A stretch of DNA of 64,000 nt from Mytilus trossulus (GCF_036588685.1 NC_086377.1:72360283-72424282); one strand, 5' to 3'. Numbered from the stretch's first letter, positions 11,001 through 22,391 are shown. The notes: generated by a model from the letters alone, not told the origin. Numbers and translations: made by a program.

Positions 11001-12003
11001 CGTTTTAATAAATTATATTTTATTTTAATTTTTAGGTTCCAAATCGCATAAACTTGTTCTGGAAGTAATCGAAAGCAAATACTTGCTAAAAGATTTAAAA
11101 AAGCTGTCACCAGTGCACCAGACATATGGCCTCGAGGTGTATCACTCTCTTGTGAACCAGTATGCACCAAAGAACACCCACTTCTTCCAATATGCAATGA
11201 AAGCAAGGTAATTGATTGTGTACAATATGTCAAAATAACATATACCAAACAAATCAATGAAAGGTGTATACCTGTACTGTAATCATGGTCACCACATGGT
11301 ATACACATAAACTCATCAGTGGCTAATTTTAAACTTTGAAGCAATAAATTAAAAGTTTAGTAGGTTCCTTATCTTAAAATTTGATAATAATTTTGTAATG
11401 TTTTTTCTTCTTCTCCAGAATTTATATTGCTGCATTGCATTACAATGAGAATGGAAATAGACAGCAAGCTGTCACAAAAGCAGGCATCCTGAAATGGAAA
11501 AAGTTGTACCCTAAAGCAAAAAAAGGAGAGCAATGTGTTGTCAAACCGCAGAAAGTTCAAGCGAATTATGGTAAGATTTCGTTCAACTTTCTGGTTCAAT
11601 AATAAAACATAAAAAGCACTATGCAAGACATTTATTTTGTAATAATGTTGGTTTATTTACAGTATTATGAGTCTCTTTTTGTACTATTGGAATCGAAAAA
11701 GTTAATATTCAAAAAATGAAGACTGCACATCCAAGTAATGTCATTGCATCTATAAATTTGCACGGTTAATTATGTAAATTAGAGGCTGAGCTATTAGATA
11801 TAGTTTCTATTTGTCTTGTAGATTATGTTGGAGCTCTTCTGAAAAGAACTTTTGACAGACGAAATAACTTATCAAGCATTAAAGAAGCCTTAGAGGACTT
11901 TAACATTGTATACCAGAGACTCCCTCCACTAACAGCATCAAACCCTCAATTTGATAAGGAGGAGCTAATAAGACATCGAACAAGTCGTTTTGCTAGAAAC
12001 TGA
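7720..12003 (+). CDS. Kolobok-type THAP transposase (eight exons, one frameshift)
   Basis: Exons by splice consensus and phase: 7720-8064, 8606-9536, 9778-9905, 10258-10447, 10592-10838, 11036-11207, 11419-11570, 11822-12003. Exon 1 is a THAP zinc finger (CVVYGC, W in RAWVHYC, CSKHF). Exon 2 has a Q/S linker, an acidic run (about residues 210-260) and a Cys pair (CRECNNRC). The catalytic region follows: GGDGRCDSPGYSAKYGSYTL (first Asp), LVTDRHVMIKKFM (second Asp), HYFDVWHIAKG, IRPWIKSIVNH, and GLEVYHSLVNQYAPK (likely Glu). The C-terminus is RTSRFARN. THAP binds the element ends; the DDE domain cuts and joins at TTAA. In exon 5 a run of ten A's (10621-10630) must lose one base for the family reading KKKDTGDIRPW to follow, so the copy is inactive or the base is an assembly error. 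Confidence 0.85.
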
Positions 12004-12684
12004 CATCATTTCTCGTACATTTGTTTAAATATGTTTTTCGATCATTGTTCCATATAACTCTTCACCATTTAAATTGTATTTACCACAATTTACATCATGT
12101 AGTCGAGTGTTTTTATCTTTCAAAGCTCTGTTTGTGGAAACATGAAATTTACCAAGATTTTAACCACAATGATTTTTTTTCAAATGATCATGGCCTGGCA
12201 TATTTGAATCCAGTAAAGTCCTCAGACGGGAATGCCTCCCTAATTTTTAATACTGCACATGCTGGTATCACCTTTCTTCTTTTTTTGCCAAGTATATGCC
12301 AGATCCAACGAGTGAACCGTCTGTAAGCAACATATCTATATAATCTGAAAAAATAGCATATTAAACAAATTATTCATATTCTTTTTACAAAGTGATACAG
12401 TGATACTCAAAGCTTGAACAAGGATATTATTTTAACTGATATATCAGTATGCTTAAAAAAGTGATCAAGATGAGAGTTCATATTTTCATGATGATACATG
12501 TATATTTTGTATGTTTACTCAGATTTATTTATTTAGCCTTAAGCTTTTTGCAATTCATCATCAGCTTGGTCTTGACTTTTTTTTTTATATTGTTTCTGAT
12601 TAAAATTGTAAATAAAAAATGATAGTTGTGAAGTTAAATTTATTTTTAATCATCAATATTAAATTGAACTTACTCATGAATTGG
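12004..12684. other. Convergent 3' spacer between the two Kolobok genes
   Basis: 680 bp of AT-rich sequence between the plus-strand stop at 12003 and the minus-strand stop at 12685. The 12021-12326 open frame has no family features and probably lies in a 3' UTR. Confidence 0.45.
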
Positions 12685-12895
12685 TTAATTGTCGTCTATT
12701 GGTCCCTGCCTTTCAACAAAGTCATACAAAGAGACCTCAATGACATGTCTATTTAAACAGTTTCCAGTGAACCCCTCATGATCTGTAATACAATCGAGGT
12801 CCTCATCTTCCATTTTTTCTGCAACTGGACCAACTTCCTTTCAACAGAGGCATTCATCCACAGTGGGCATTGCAGCGCAGTGGTTACAGTCACAC
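12685..12895 (-). pseudogene. P2RX7-like zinc-binding exon with one nonsense codon
   Basis: On the minus strand, after an acceptor (tttcccag, 12896-12897), the exon reads CDCNHCAAMPTVDECLC, stop, KEVGPVAEKMEDEDLDCITD, HEGFTGNCLNRHVIEVSLYD and FVERQGPIDDN before its natural TAA at 12685-12687. 'CxCxxCxxMpTxxEcxCCkE....CIt.h.gF...cLnr.vl' is the cysteine signature of the C-terminal zinc-binding region of P2X7 receptors. It also occurs alone in many invertebrate proteins and transposon-borne genes. The expected second Cys of the CC pair is TGA (12841-12843), one base from TGC/TGT. The exon is the terminal exon of a gene that reads towards the transposase. Upstream exons are not securely found (see 18815 and 21941). 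Confidence 0.7.
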
Positions 12896-13974
12896 CTGGG
12901 AAATTTATTGTACAACGTACATGTAGATTTGACTATTTTACAATAAATCCTCAGTAAGATCTATTATCATGTAAATTTATAAAAAAAACTGTCAAGTAAT
13001 TCATAAAAAAAAGTTACAATGCATCAATGTGAAAAGAATAGCATGATGCATTTTATTATCAATTCAATATTATTGTGTCAATTGAATATTTCTTTTGAAT
13101 TAAAACTTATAGTTTCTATGTCTTATTTGACTCTATATGTAGGTAAGGAAGTGTTAAATATGCGACTGTATAGTACTGTAGGCACATGTGTATGATATAC
13201 ATGCCAACCCCCCTTTTTTTGTTGAAGAACAAAAAACGAACGAAAACGTTTACATCTAGGAGGCTTGGTAATGTGAAGTATTTAATCATGTTAGACAGTA
13301 TTAGACAATCAATCCCTAAAAGCCAAAATACACGTCATATGAGTAATCGGGGGGAAAAGGGTCTATTCTTATTTATATAACAAACTTTTATTTTTAGAAA
13401 AATATAAATACACTAGTGTCACGTGACTTTAAACTGAAAGTAAAGACATTTCCCAAAAAAGTCAAAAGTGCAGGTGCAAGATGAAATCGGATCGCCCTGA
13501 TTTTGGGCTCGTTGTAATCAGGATAACTTGTTTTACTGGAAAAGTGCTGCCACTTAATTTTCATTAGAGGTTTTGTAATTAAAAAACAATAAAACATGGA
13601 GAATTTAATCGATTTATTGTTTTTTTGGCACTTCGGGTTGTGAAATTTCTTTTACACGAACGCTATATAACTAGTAGCAGCACTTTTCGAAAAGTTTGAA
13701 ATGTTGCCTTTCTACCAATACCAGCATGCAGTGGGTTGGTATAGCTCTTGCACCTGCACTTTTCAATTATTCTAACATGTTGTAGCATAATCGCCCTAAA
13801 ATGCACGAAAAAAGCGTTTGAAAGACCCTCTAGTAGTCGGATCGGCTGACGGGAAAACTACGTGTATATTTTGTTTTCACCGGCGTTTTATTTGATAATA
13901 TGTTTGTGCGAAGTTTGAAACAACTATTGTCTTATTGCTATTTAAATTATTGAAGGCAAAAAACATAATTATTC
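12896..13974. other. Non-coding stretch
   Basis: No gene. 13420-13870 has more even composition than the surroundings and could be a 5' flank or an unclassified repeat. I could not match it to anything else in the window. Confidence 0.35.
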
Positions 13975-14308
13975 AGGTCATTATTATACACCCCAAACGT
14001 GGGTTACATGCATGTAGTGTTGGGGCATGCAGCCTTCCCCCTTTTTTGTTCAAATCCGGAATCGCATCTCGGGTGCTTGTATAGTTCTTGTTCTACAAAT
14101 CAAAGTTCAATATATAAATTAATTTAATAGATAAGCCTACAAGGTCATTATTATACACCCCATACGTGGGTTACATGCATGTAGTGTTGGGGAATGCAGC
14201 CTTCCCCCTTTTTTTTGGTTCAAATCCGGAATCGCATCTCGTGTGCTTGTAAAGTTCTCGTTCTGCAAGTAAAAGTTCATTATATAAATTTTAATAGATT
14301 AGCCTACT
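13975..14308 (+). repeat. 167-bp tandem duplication
   Basis: Two head-to-tail copies, starting 'aggtcattattatacacccc' at 13975 and 14142. They share 'gtgggttacatgcatgtagtg' and 'caaatccggaatcgcatctcg' (first 20 bases of each). They differ at scattered positions, about 90% identical by eye. Confidence 0.9.
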
Positions 14309-17190
14309 AGGTCTCTTCTAGTGTTTGTGTATTGTGAATCATTAACATTTTAATGAAAAAAGCTGCATTAATAAAGAAATTGGGTGTGTCATTGGTTATG
14401 TTTAAATTATAAATATACTTAACTCCTATCTGCATCACATCAATAGATGGAGATTTTATTTGTTGAATATCTCCTGCTTATCAAGTGTGACTGGTATCAA
14501 TTGTAAATCATGATTTGTCACTTTTAGATTCATTCTGGTGATTCTTTTGCATCTATTTGCCAGTTTTTTTGTATGGCTTGCTTTTTTTTATTATGTCGGA
14601 CTCCATAGTTATTTCCTGCGTCTTATTACACAGAATATTCCCTTTCAACCAATCTGGAGCAGTATTTGACTTATTCTAATATCCTTACAGTTACTTGGTA
14701 AAATTATTCTGCCCTACTTTTACTGATTTTATTATGTTTGTAATTCAAAGGCATACATTTTAAAATTTGTACACCAGCATTAACATTGGGGATATAATTC
14801 CTTTTTTCATAGAATGTGTGAGTTTCAATATTTGCACAAACTACCTTTTGGAGTAAAGATTAAAAGATAAGACATTGAGTACCCAAAATTTTAAAAAAAA
14901 CAAACTTTGTGCTCAATAATTTATGCTTCCACTCCATGTATATACCAGTTTCAAAAATTATTTCAGATGCATACATTGTATACGACTTATTTTAATCTCA
15001 TCTGATGTGTTTCAGATTTAGGTATATATGTACAGTGTACATTGTACCTATATAGCTATGATTCAATCTGCAGCCTTGTAAATATATCATCTTAATTTCT
15101 CAACCTCAAAAGACATCAAAGAATACAATTCTATCATGAAGTTGGAAATAGTGACCTATTTTTTACTGCCGCTCATTTCATATTAAATTCCTGCCTTCTG
15201 TGCAAAGTGTCCACCAATACAAATGGACAGCAAAGAAATAGTCGTATGTGCTTATGTGACATTCAGCACAATCAATCAATTGTGTTTTCATTATTAAGTG
15301 CCATAATATTTTAATTCAGGTTCATCATGTTCATCTCAAAGATGTTAAAATCAGAAAACTTATTTCCTATCAACTGCTGAGATTGGAGTCAACTGAAATA
15401 GTATTTCTTTTTTGTCCTAATAGAAGAAATTTTATGTACCAGAATATACATCTAAATACAGAATTAACTAACTTAATATAATTTATACATAACCACAATC
15501 CCGAAGTGTCAGATCAATCAGAATGAATCCATTTCCATGATATAGGGGAAAGGACAATTAGTCAGACGGAAACTCATAAAATGATACAATGTATGTACGT
15601 GTTAACCATGTTAACGGTTATAGAACTACAATGTACTGCCTACCAAAAATCATGGGTTAATCTTTACCTGATCCAATCACAAAAAATAACACAACTTAAT
15701 TGTTAATCAAAACTTCATTGGCAATTATACCACATCATCTTTTTTTTTAATGAAATTCTAGCTGTACTACATACATGTAATTACATGTATGATGCATTCA
15801 AATTTAAAATATATAGAAAGTAATTTCTGTCTGTGTGTTGGAAATGCTGTCTCATTGCCATACAAATGTACATGTAAAATGTATTTATGCACATGATGCA
15901 TATGGTAATATAATGATGTACATGTATATCTAACATCAGTTGCTAATCTTGCTAGATATAAGATTTTTTTATACTGTGGAAATATTCCATCACAAGTTTC
16001 CAAGTATACCATGTATACCAGTAGAAAATTAAATGCATATGAACATGTTAATGTACATATGTACAAAAGAGCAACTACATGATAAATGCAAGCAAAGAAA
16101 AATATCCAACATTTTTGGGTTCAAACATTCTGTGGATGTTACATTTGTACATTTGTACAGAGGTCTTGCTCAGTATTGAAGGCCAACATCAATATGACCA
16201 ACAACTGAAATCAAAACACTTTATAATGCTTTTGAACATTTTGTAAACCTGTATAGTCTGTGTTATGAAATGAGATTGAAATATAAACCATGACAAAATA
16301 TGATTTTCTTGTTCTCTGGTGGCTAATACATGTATATGACTAGTTGTTCTCTGATTGAGAGTTGTTTCATTGACAATCATATGTCATGTATGTCATATTC
16401 TTACTTTTATAATTACATGTACATGTAACTACATGGGTGGTGCATCAGTGAATTGCATGCTTACATTTGTACATGTACAATGTACATGATGTAATTTGTA
16501 TATGTCTGAAATGTACATATGATATCTGTAAGTTTTCTGGTAGGATTAATATCTATATTGAATTACTTTTTACATCGCTTTCCTGTAATTGCCATAAAAA
16601 TAACAAAACACTCATAGAAGTCTTATAAATGAATATTTCAAAATTCCCCTTTACCATGTTTACAGTTCAACTGAATATCATATGTCTATCTGTAGATCTC
16701 TCACTCGTCTTGGTTAGATATTGCAGATTTTTTAAAACATTTCATGAAAGAGACAAAAAAATTACATTTCTGACATCCGTGAAATACAATATTTTAACTG
16801 AAATCCTTTTTGAAACTCCTATTTTAAGACTATTCACAAATCTCCAAACGGCCTTTATTATGCATATTTGGTATTCCTTTTAACTGTCACATGTGTCAAG
16901 TAAAAACTCTTTAAGATGGTATACATCAACTTCAATAATGATGAAAAAGAAGTTAAATTGTCCAATTAATAATATTCCTCTCTATTTCAGCATCAATACA
17001 CTAAATTCCAATTTATTTGGTTTTGAAACAGTCAATGCTTCTACTTAGTACGGTGCATTATGTAGAATTGCTGTCATTTTTCTATTTTTCATGGACATAT
17101 TTGGTGGCTTTCTAGACAAATTTTAATCAGATCTTCCATAATGGCCATGATGAGTTATAAGTAACTTTTAACTGGTGTCTGACTGCAGGT
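14309..17190. other. Long non-coding stretch with small mussel-repeat fragments
   Basis: No gene supported; open frames here lack family features. 15716-15752 ('cattggcaattataccacatc') and 16300-16382 ('gttctctgattgagagttg', 'cattgacaatcatatgtc') resemble the mussel repeat that ends 'gagttgtctcattggcaatc'. Many 'acatgtacatgtac' dinucleotide-like runs lie between 15760 and 16500. Confidence 0.4.
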
Positions 17191-17199
17191 CTTCATCCC
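17150..17199 (-). CDS. Possible terminal mini-exon (weak)
   Basis: A minus-strand acceptor (gcattttcatatttcag) is followed by GATGAAGACCTGCAGTC, reading DEDLQSDTS then a stop in one phase. It could close the same gene as the exon at 18815, but the phases do not join directly, so at least one exon would be missing. Confidence 0.2.
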
Positions 17200-17649
17200 T
17201 GAAATATGAAAATGCAAATATAATACAAGTACAACATGTACAATGTATATATCAAATGAAATTTTCAATATGAGAAAAGTAATCAAAAGTTAGTGCAAAC
17301 ATACTTCTTCAAAAAGTACTGTTAAAATGCTAACAAAATAATTCTCGTCCTTTTTTACCAGTAGTAATGTCTTCATTCAACATTTGAACAAAAAATTTTC
17401 CAAACACATTTTAATAAGGCGCACTATGTAATAAATATTTAAATATTATGTTGAACTTCATTATTTTGTATCTCCTTTTCCAAATGTGAACAATGACAGG
17501 AATACTTCAATATCAACATGATCAATATCAAGAATCCACAAGAAATTTTAGCTAGCAAGTTCAGTATATTATTATTATTATGGTTATAGGCATATCTGTG
17601 ATGTCTGTGTAAATAAATATTACTGCTCGTACATATATATACAGACACT

Positions 17650-17765
17650 GAAGGACGCCTCCGGGTGCGGGAATTACATGTTGGTGACCTTCTGCTGTTA
17701 TTTTTTTTTTATTTGGTCGGGTTGTTGTCTCTTTGACACATTCCCCATTTCCATTCTCAATTTTA
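17650..17765 (+). repeat. Mussel dispersed repeat ('cattccccatttccattctcaa')
   Basis: Starts near 'gaaggacgcctccgggtgcg' and ends 'ttgacacattccccatttcc' plus 'attctcaatttta'. Other copies: 20172-20234 (partial), 36180-36322 and 49013-49146 (inverted). A short, highly copied element characteristic of mussel genomic DNA. Confidence 0.8.
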
Positions 17766-18043
17766 CTTCATTTTGAATTCAGAAATTATCATGATTTATA
17801 TTAAGTACATTAATTATTGTATTGCAATTCTTGAAGAATGGGAAAAAAAAGTGAATTTGTAGGATACTTATACAAGTGAATCTTATTTACTTGTACATGT
17901 TGTATGGGTAAACCAAAAAATGGCATAGTTATGTCCCTTACACATTCAGAATGTTTTACATTGTACTTCTTTTACATCCTTTTTTCTTGAATTCTTGAGA
18001 TTTCTTTGCACTAATCGAATTTTAAATTCTGTACTCTCTGCAG

Positions 18044-18225
18044 ATGTCTTTACCAATCATTTAAGTGTATTGCAAGACAATGAAAATCCCATTTGTCTGT
18101 TATCTTCACAACACTGCTCATTTACAAGCCTCAAAGGAGCAATTTTTGAAGGCCTTGCACAAATATACAAGATCTTTGCTCAATCAATTTCTTTGATGGA
18201 TTCATATAATGAGATGAAACATTGA
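18044..18225 (+). CDS. Possible terminal exon, unrecognised protein
   Basis: After a good acceptor (ctgtactctctgcag) one frame stays open for about 60 codons to a stop at 18223-18225, with FTNHLSVLQDNENPICLLSS, QHCSFTSLKGAIFEGLAQIY and KIFAQSISLMDSYNEMKH. The frame is also open upstream to about 17930. Residue usage looks coding, but I recognise no family and no partner exon on this strand. Confidence 0.3.
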
Positions 18226-18599
18226 ACTTAAAATAAAAAAAAAATTGAGCTAAACTGGGAAAAATCACCATGATCATTAAAGGCATGATTCACATCTCAA
18301 AACTTGAGGATTTTTTTTAGGATTGAAAGAAATGTTTACATGGTTTACTTGTACAAGTAAATTTTTGAGAAAATTAAGGCTAGATTATTCAAACATTATC
18401 TTTTTACTTATACGTGTTATGTGTATTTTTTTTTACTTCTTCAAGTAAATAAAATAAACTTGTACAAATACATGTATTACCCATGACTATGTATGTGTCT
18501 GTAATATTTAATTGAGCACTTGTTGTTTGTTGCTGTTTGTTTGTTTGTTTGTTTGTTCATTCACTTTTTTCTCACATAAATAAGACCATTAGTTTTCTA

Positions 18600-18735
18600 C
18601 TTCAACAGGTTTATCAATATTATGATTTGGCGCCTTTTAGAGAAGACAATGTGGCAGAATGTGTTTTTCTCATTGTTGAAGGCCATAAGGCCTAAATGAT
18701 GACATATATATAGTTTTTAATTTCTGTTTAACTTG
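18600..18735 (+). repeat. Fragment of a mussel dispersed repeat
   Basis: 'tttatcaatattatgatttggcgcc' (first 20 bases matter) through 'cattgttgaaggccataagg' matches my memory of the abundant mussel repeat with 'cattgttgaaggccgtacgg'. The short open frame after the acceptor-like aacag is therefore not annotated. Confidence 0.45.
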
Positions 18736-18814
18736 GGACCCTTCAGGTGAGTCGTCCCATTGTACATGTACAATAGTTAGATCATGTAGATAATTGCAGG
18801 ATAAAACAATTTAC

Positions 18815-18921
18815 CTGTCTATAATACATGTAATGAAGCTCTCCAAATTCAAACCAAACTTTATAATTCATCACAGCTTGAATGGCATACTGTAACCTCA
18901 ATCCTGTTATTGTCAGGTGAC
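18815..18921 (-). CDS. Exon of an unrecognised gene inside the Kolobok unit
   Basis: On the minus strand, a strong acceptor (ttctctttttcttttag) precedes a 107-nt segment that ends at a donor (AGACAG|gtaaat). In phase 2 it is fully open: HLTITGLRLQYAIQAVMNYK then VWFEFGELHYMYYRQ. Exon boundaries, length and residue pattern are all coding-like. I do not recognise the protein. It lies on the same strand as the P2RX7-like exon (12685) and the candidate first exon (21941-22119), so it could belong to the second gene of the element, or be a captured host exon. Confidence 0.4.
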
Positions 18922-18999
18922 CTAAAAGAAAAAGAGAATGTAATTATAAACTTTTTTTTAAAAATAAAGGAGCATGAAAAATTGAAAACAGCAGGTTCA

Positions 19000-19320
19000 A
19001 TAATTTCATGCGTCCATAGCACTTTTCTGGCTGAGTCTGGATTGACCTTCATCAGGAACGCTCAAAGCCAAACATTTAAAATCCAAAGATGTACAAGTAG
19101 TGAATAAAATTACAGAGCTATAAGATAAGATACTTAAACAGGAAAACAAACGGTCTAATCTATATAAAAAACAAGAAACGAGAGACACTTATAAATTACA
19201 TAAACAAACGACAACTACTGTACATCAGATTCCTGACTTAGAACAGGTGCAAACATTTGCAGCGGGATTAAATGTTTTAATGACAATGTTTATATTAATG
19301 CAAATTAAATGAACCCAGGA
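19000..19320 (-). repeat. Mussel dispersed repeat
   Basis: 'gattgaccttcatcaggaac', 'aaacgagagacacttataaa' and 'acaggtgcaaacatttgcag' plus 'cgggattaaatgttttaatg' are successive blocks of a long mussel repeat that I know from many loci. Orientation is tentative. Confidence 0.6.
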
Positions 19321-20301
19321 TATGCATGTTGCTAATTTTTGCTCGTCTTAATGTAATTTTTATGATTAACTAGAAGTGCTGAGAACACTGCTCACAATAG
19401 CCAGCCCCCTCCCCCACAAAAAATATAAAATACTATAAAACAAACAAGTGAATCTGTGAGCTACTGATCACTTTTGATACCCCCATACACTTTAAGAATT
19501 TTAAGGTACACAGGAATTTGTTGAGTGATGAATATGAAAAAGCATCACACGGTATTGCTGACTCATATAAACCCTCAAACCAAATTTAAGAAGTCCATGT
19601 TATTTTCCTGAGAAAGATGCGACGAAAAATATTCAATTCTGAAAAGACAGACAGACTGAATTTAATATACCGTCAAAATTGACCGTTTCTAAACAGGCTG
19701 TGGCCTTTTCCATTTAATAAATGATATGATTTGCATCCGTTCATGCTTGTACACAATTGTCTGTTATAACAGAATACACAGCTTTATTACAATTGTTTTT
19801 TTTCCTGCCTCTTGGACATGAGGTCTCGCAATGAAAATTTTAAAAATACCATTATGGCTCGATTCTGTTTACTGGGGATATATATAGCTGAACACTGAAC
19901 AGGGACACAGTTCAGATATTTGATATCATCCATGTACTCTAATTTTAGAGGGAAAGTGAATGCAGTGACTATTCAATTTTAATACTGATAATAATTATTA
20001 TAAATACTGTATAAAAATAATATGTCATGTACATGATGTATGTCAAAAGCACGAGAAGTTAAAGAGTATGACAGGAAACATGGAAAATAAAGAAGGGGAA
20101 ACATGAAGCACACATCAAGTCATCCTACTAAACACGAAACATAGAAGATAAAACGTCTGAACACGAAAACAAGTTGGTGACCTTCTGCTATTGTCTGTTC
20201 TATGGTTGGGTTGCTATCTCTTTGACACATTTTAATACGAAAGACACGGAAAATATGTTCTCATAGTTTATGACTTTATTCATTATAGGTTGAAAAATAC
20301 A
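19321..20301. other. Non-coding stretch
   Basis: No gene. 20172-20234 is a partial copy of the 17650 repeat ('ttggtgaccttctgctattg', 'gttgctatctctttgacaca'). Confidence 0.4.
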
Positions 20302-20463
20302 CAGTGGCGGATCCAGGAATTTTCATAAGTGGGGGCCCACTGACTGACCTAAGAGGGGGGCCGCTTCAGTCACGCTTCAATGATTTCCTATATAAGCAAC
20401 CAAATTTTTTCTCAAAAAGGGGGGGGCCCGGGCCCCCTGCCCCCCCCCCTAAATCCGCCTCTG
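20302..20463 (+). mobile_element. 162-bp MITE with 5-bp target duplication
   Basis: Starts CAGTGGCGGATCCA and ends AAATCCGCCTCTG, imperfect inverted ends. ATACA flanks it on both sides (20297-20301 and 20464-20468). The interior has G- and C-runs around a gggcccgggccccc palindrome. Elements with these 'cagtggcggatcca' ends are common in invertebrate genomes. Confidence 0.75.
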
Positions 20464-20468
20464 ATACA

Positions 20469-21940
20469 GGCAAAGTTTAGATTTTTAAGAAGTGTCCTAT
20501 ATTTTGACTTTAGTGGAACCTTATTATCTGATCTCTGCAGTGCACAAGCCATTCCCTCTGCATTTTAGTATATATCTCTAGATTGTAATACCTGAAAGCG
20601 ATAAATTACACCTTTCATCGTGTAATGTGTTTTCGTACTAATAACAATTTTCACTGCTTACAGTTTTCACTGTTGAGTTTTTATTCCGGTGTTTGCTCAA
20701 ATTTAAAAAGCATGTCCTGTAGATTAATTTAAGGTATCTAGATTTTTTTTCAATGCTTACTACGATTTTTTACTGTTTCCGATTACTTTGCGATTTTTGT
20801 ATGTCAAAAAAACGGCATCATATGTTTTCGTATGAAATAAAAATTGGATCAGTACACGGACAGGAAATGACTACAAAATCCGGAAATTAATATTTTCTAA
20901 AGTCGTGGTTCTAATGATCGCTTGAATCATAAAAAAAGAAAATAAATACTTTTCAGTACTAAAAATTACTAGTAAATAGTTTTAGGTTGGTAAAGTGTGT
21001 GCTGAAATTTTAAGATTTTGATTAATTTCAGATTGGCACCTGGTTTGTACAAAATACATTATTTTTTCTAAAATAAAATGCAGTTTTTAAAATTTAGGAT
21101 TAAATATAAAAAGTCAAGACTGTTTCATCTTCATGAATCAAGGATGTATACAAAAAAATTATAAATGAAATATTGAATAATTAGATTTTGAACAACCATT
21201 TTATATAAGAACCCTACTAATTTTAACTCGCTGGTTTGTAATTAAAACGGCCCAAAAACACATGACAGTCATATGTCTTGAAGATCCGGTAACTGACTTG
21301 CAAAAAACATATCTGGACTTTATTTTAACCCTTCAGAATTTTTTTTTTATAGCTATTTTAGTGATGCATATTTTTGACATTAAATAAAAATGGCTAAATA
21401 GGTCAGTTTTATTTAATATGTTCTAACGTCTTTAAAAAGCGACGTTGAATATGTTTTAAATATGTCAAGTTGTAGTGGTGTTGTTGTTCTAAATATAGAA
21501 ACCGAAAAACACGCCACAATGTACGCGTATGCAGCCGAAACCGACGAAATGTGGTTGATACGAAAACATATGACATACGAAAACATATGACACGACGATA
21601 AGTCGTGTTTTGTCCAGACATTGGATCATATTGAATAAATTTTCCATTTGTTCTCATCAGTTTCTCCAACCAGGTCGTTATAATCTCAACTGACAAGTGC
21701 ACGGCTACTTTAGTAATTTTCAATTAACCAACTTGCAAACTGCAAGCTTCGCAACTACATTGAATTTCCAAATAAGGTAAACAGGTGGGCGGAGCTTAAA
21801 CTCCGCTTGCTATTTTTCTTTTGATAAATACAGCTTTCACTCAAATTATTTCCATTTCCTGATGTGAAAATACATTATAATATTAAAAAAGACACCATAT
21901 GCCATATATTTCATTATTCATGCGATACGCGTACCTTACC
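20469..21940. other. Non-coding stretch
   Basis: No supported gene. The minus-strand open frame at 21409-21723 (104 codons) has no motif and no splice context. A short hairpin 'gcggagcttaaactccgc' sits near 21790. Confidence 0.4.
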
Positions 21941-22119
21941 TATTGCTACATTTGTTACTGTGTCTGCAACGTCAAAAGTCGCCCGCCATTACACATTCTG
22001 ATCTAGATAGGGGAAATAACTCCTGCACTGTTTTTTTATTCGGTTTTGCGGGAAAACCACCTTAATGTCGCTGCGAGTTATAAATGGCTCATCGCCGCTG
22101 TCCTGTCCGTCGAAATCCA
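21941..22119 (-). CDS. Candidate first exon of the right-hand Kolobok gene
   Basis: On the minus strand an ATG at 22119 starts MDFDGQDSGDEPFITRSDIK; a stop follows after 44 codons, while a good donor (AATAG|gtaaggta) lies at about 21941/21940. A possible internal donor (AAG|gtggtt) follows DIK. The ATG is 272 bp inside the right end, mirroring the THAP start 382 bp inside the left end. This is a positional argument, not a family match, so the exon is tentative; it may also be 5' UTR. Confidence 0.3.
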
Positions 22120-22182
22120 TTGTATACTTTGTTAAATTTTAGTTAGAAATAGTATGATTCTCGTGGTCTAGTGGATGTAAAC

Positions 22183-22198
22183 AACACAAGTGACGTCA
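22183..22198 (-). promoter_or_regulatory. CRE-like site (TGACGTCA) in the right subterminal region
   Basis: The palindrome TGACGTCA is at 22191-22198, next to ACACAAG. The same block in inverted orientation lies at 7521-7536, where it reads TGACATCA. Conservation at equal distance from both ends suggests a shared promoter or transposase-binding element. CREB/ATF binding is inference from the motif. Confidence 0.4.
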
Positions 22199-22352
22199 CG
22201 CACTCCTTCGGGAAGTTGCTTATTAAATGTCGGCAATTATCGGCAATGTCCGGAGAAGGATTATTTCAAGCTGATACAACCTGTTTTTATAGACATACGA
22301 TATGTGTTACACTCTTATCTACGAAATTAACGATGTTTACATCCCATTACGA

Positions 22353-22391
22353 TTTATTTTACAAATGATTGTTTGAAGTGGCCGGTGTCCT
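22353..22391 (-). repeat. Right terminal inverted repeat of the Kolobok element
   Basis: Ends GAAGTGGCCGGTGTCCT followed by TTAA (22392-22395). Inverted match of 7338-7376. Confidence 0.85.

Larger units (their letters stand above)
7338..22391 (+). mobile_element. Candidate 15-kb Kolobok-type DNA transposon
   Basis: The left end AGGACACCGGCCACTTCAAA is preceded by TTAA (7334-7337). The inverted copy ends at 22391 and is followed by TTAA (22392-22395). The ends match over about 39 bases with one difference. About 190 bp inside each end lies the same inverted motif (tgacatcacttgtgtt, left; reverse of aacacaagtgacgtca, right). TTAA duplications and a THAP-DDE transposase are the hallmarks of the Kolobok superfamily. 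Transposase exons run from 7720 to 12003 on the plus strand. A P2RX7-like exon ends at 12685 on the minus strand. Weak point: beyond 39 bp the ends diverge, and I see no continuity between the outer flanks, so the two ends could belong to two related elements. Confidence 0.6.

Noticed and set aside
21409-21723. 104-codon minus-strand open frame inside the Kolobok unit
   Set aside because: No motif, no splice context; not linked to neighbouring exons.
22155-22175. tRNA-like 'gtggtctagtgga' A-box
   Set aside because: No B box, acceptor stem or cloverleaf follows; part of the Kolobok subterminal region.
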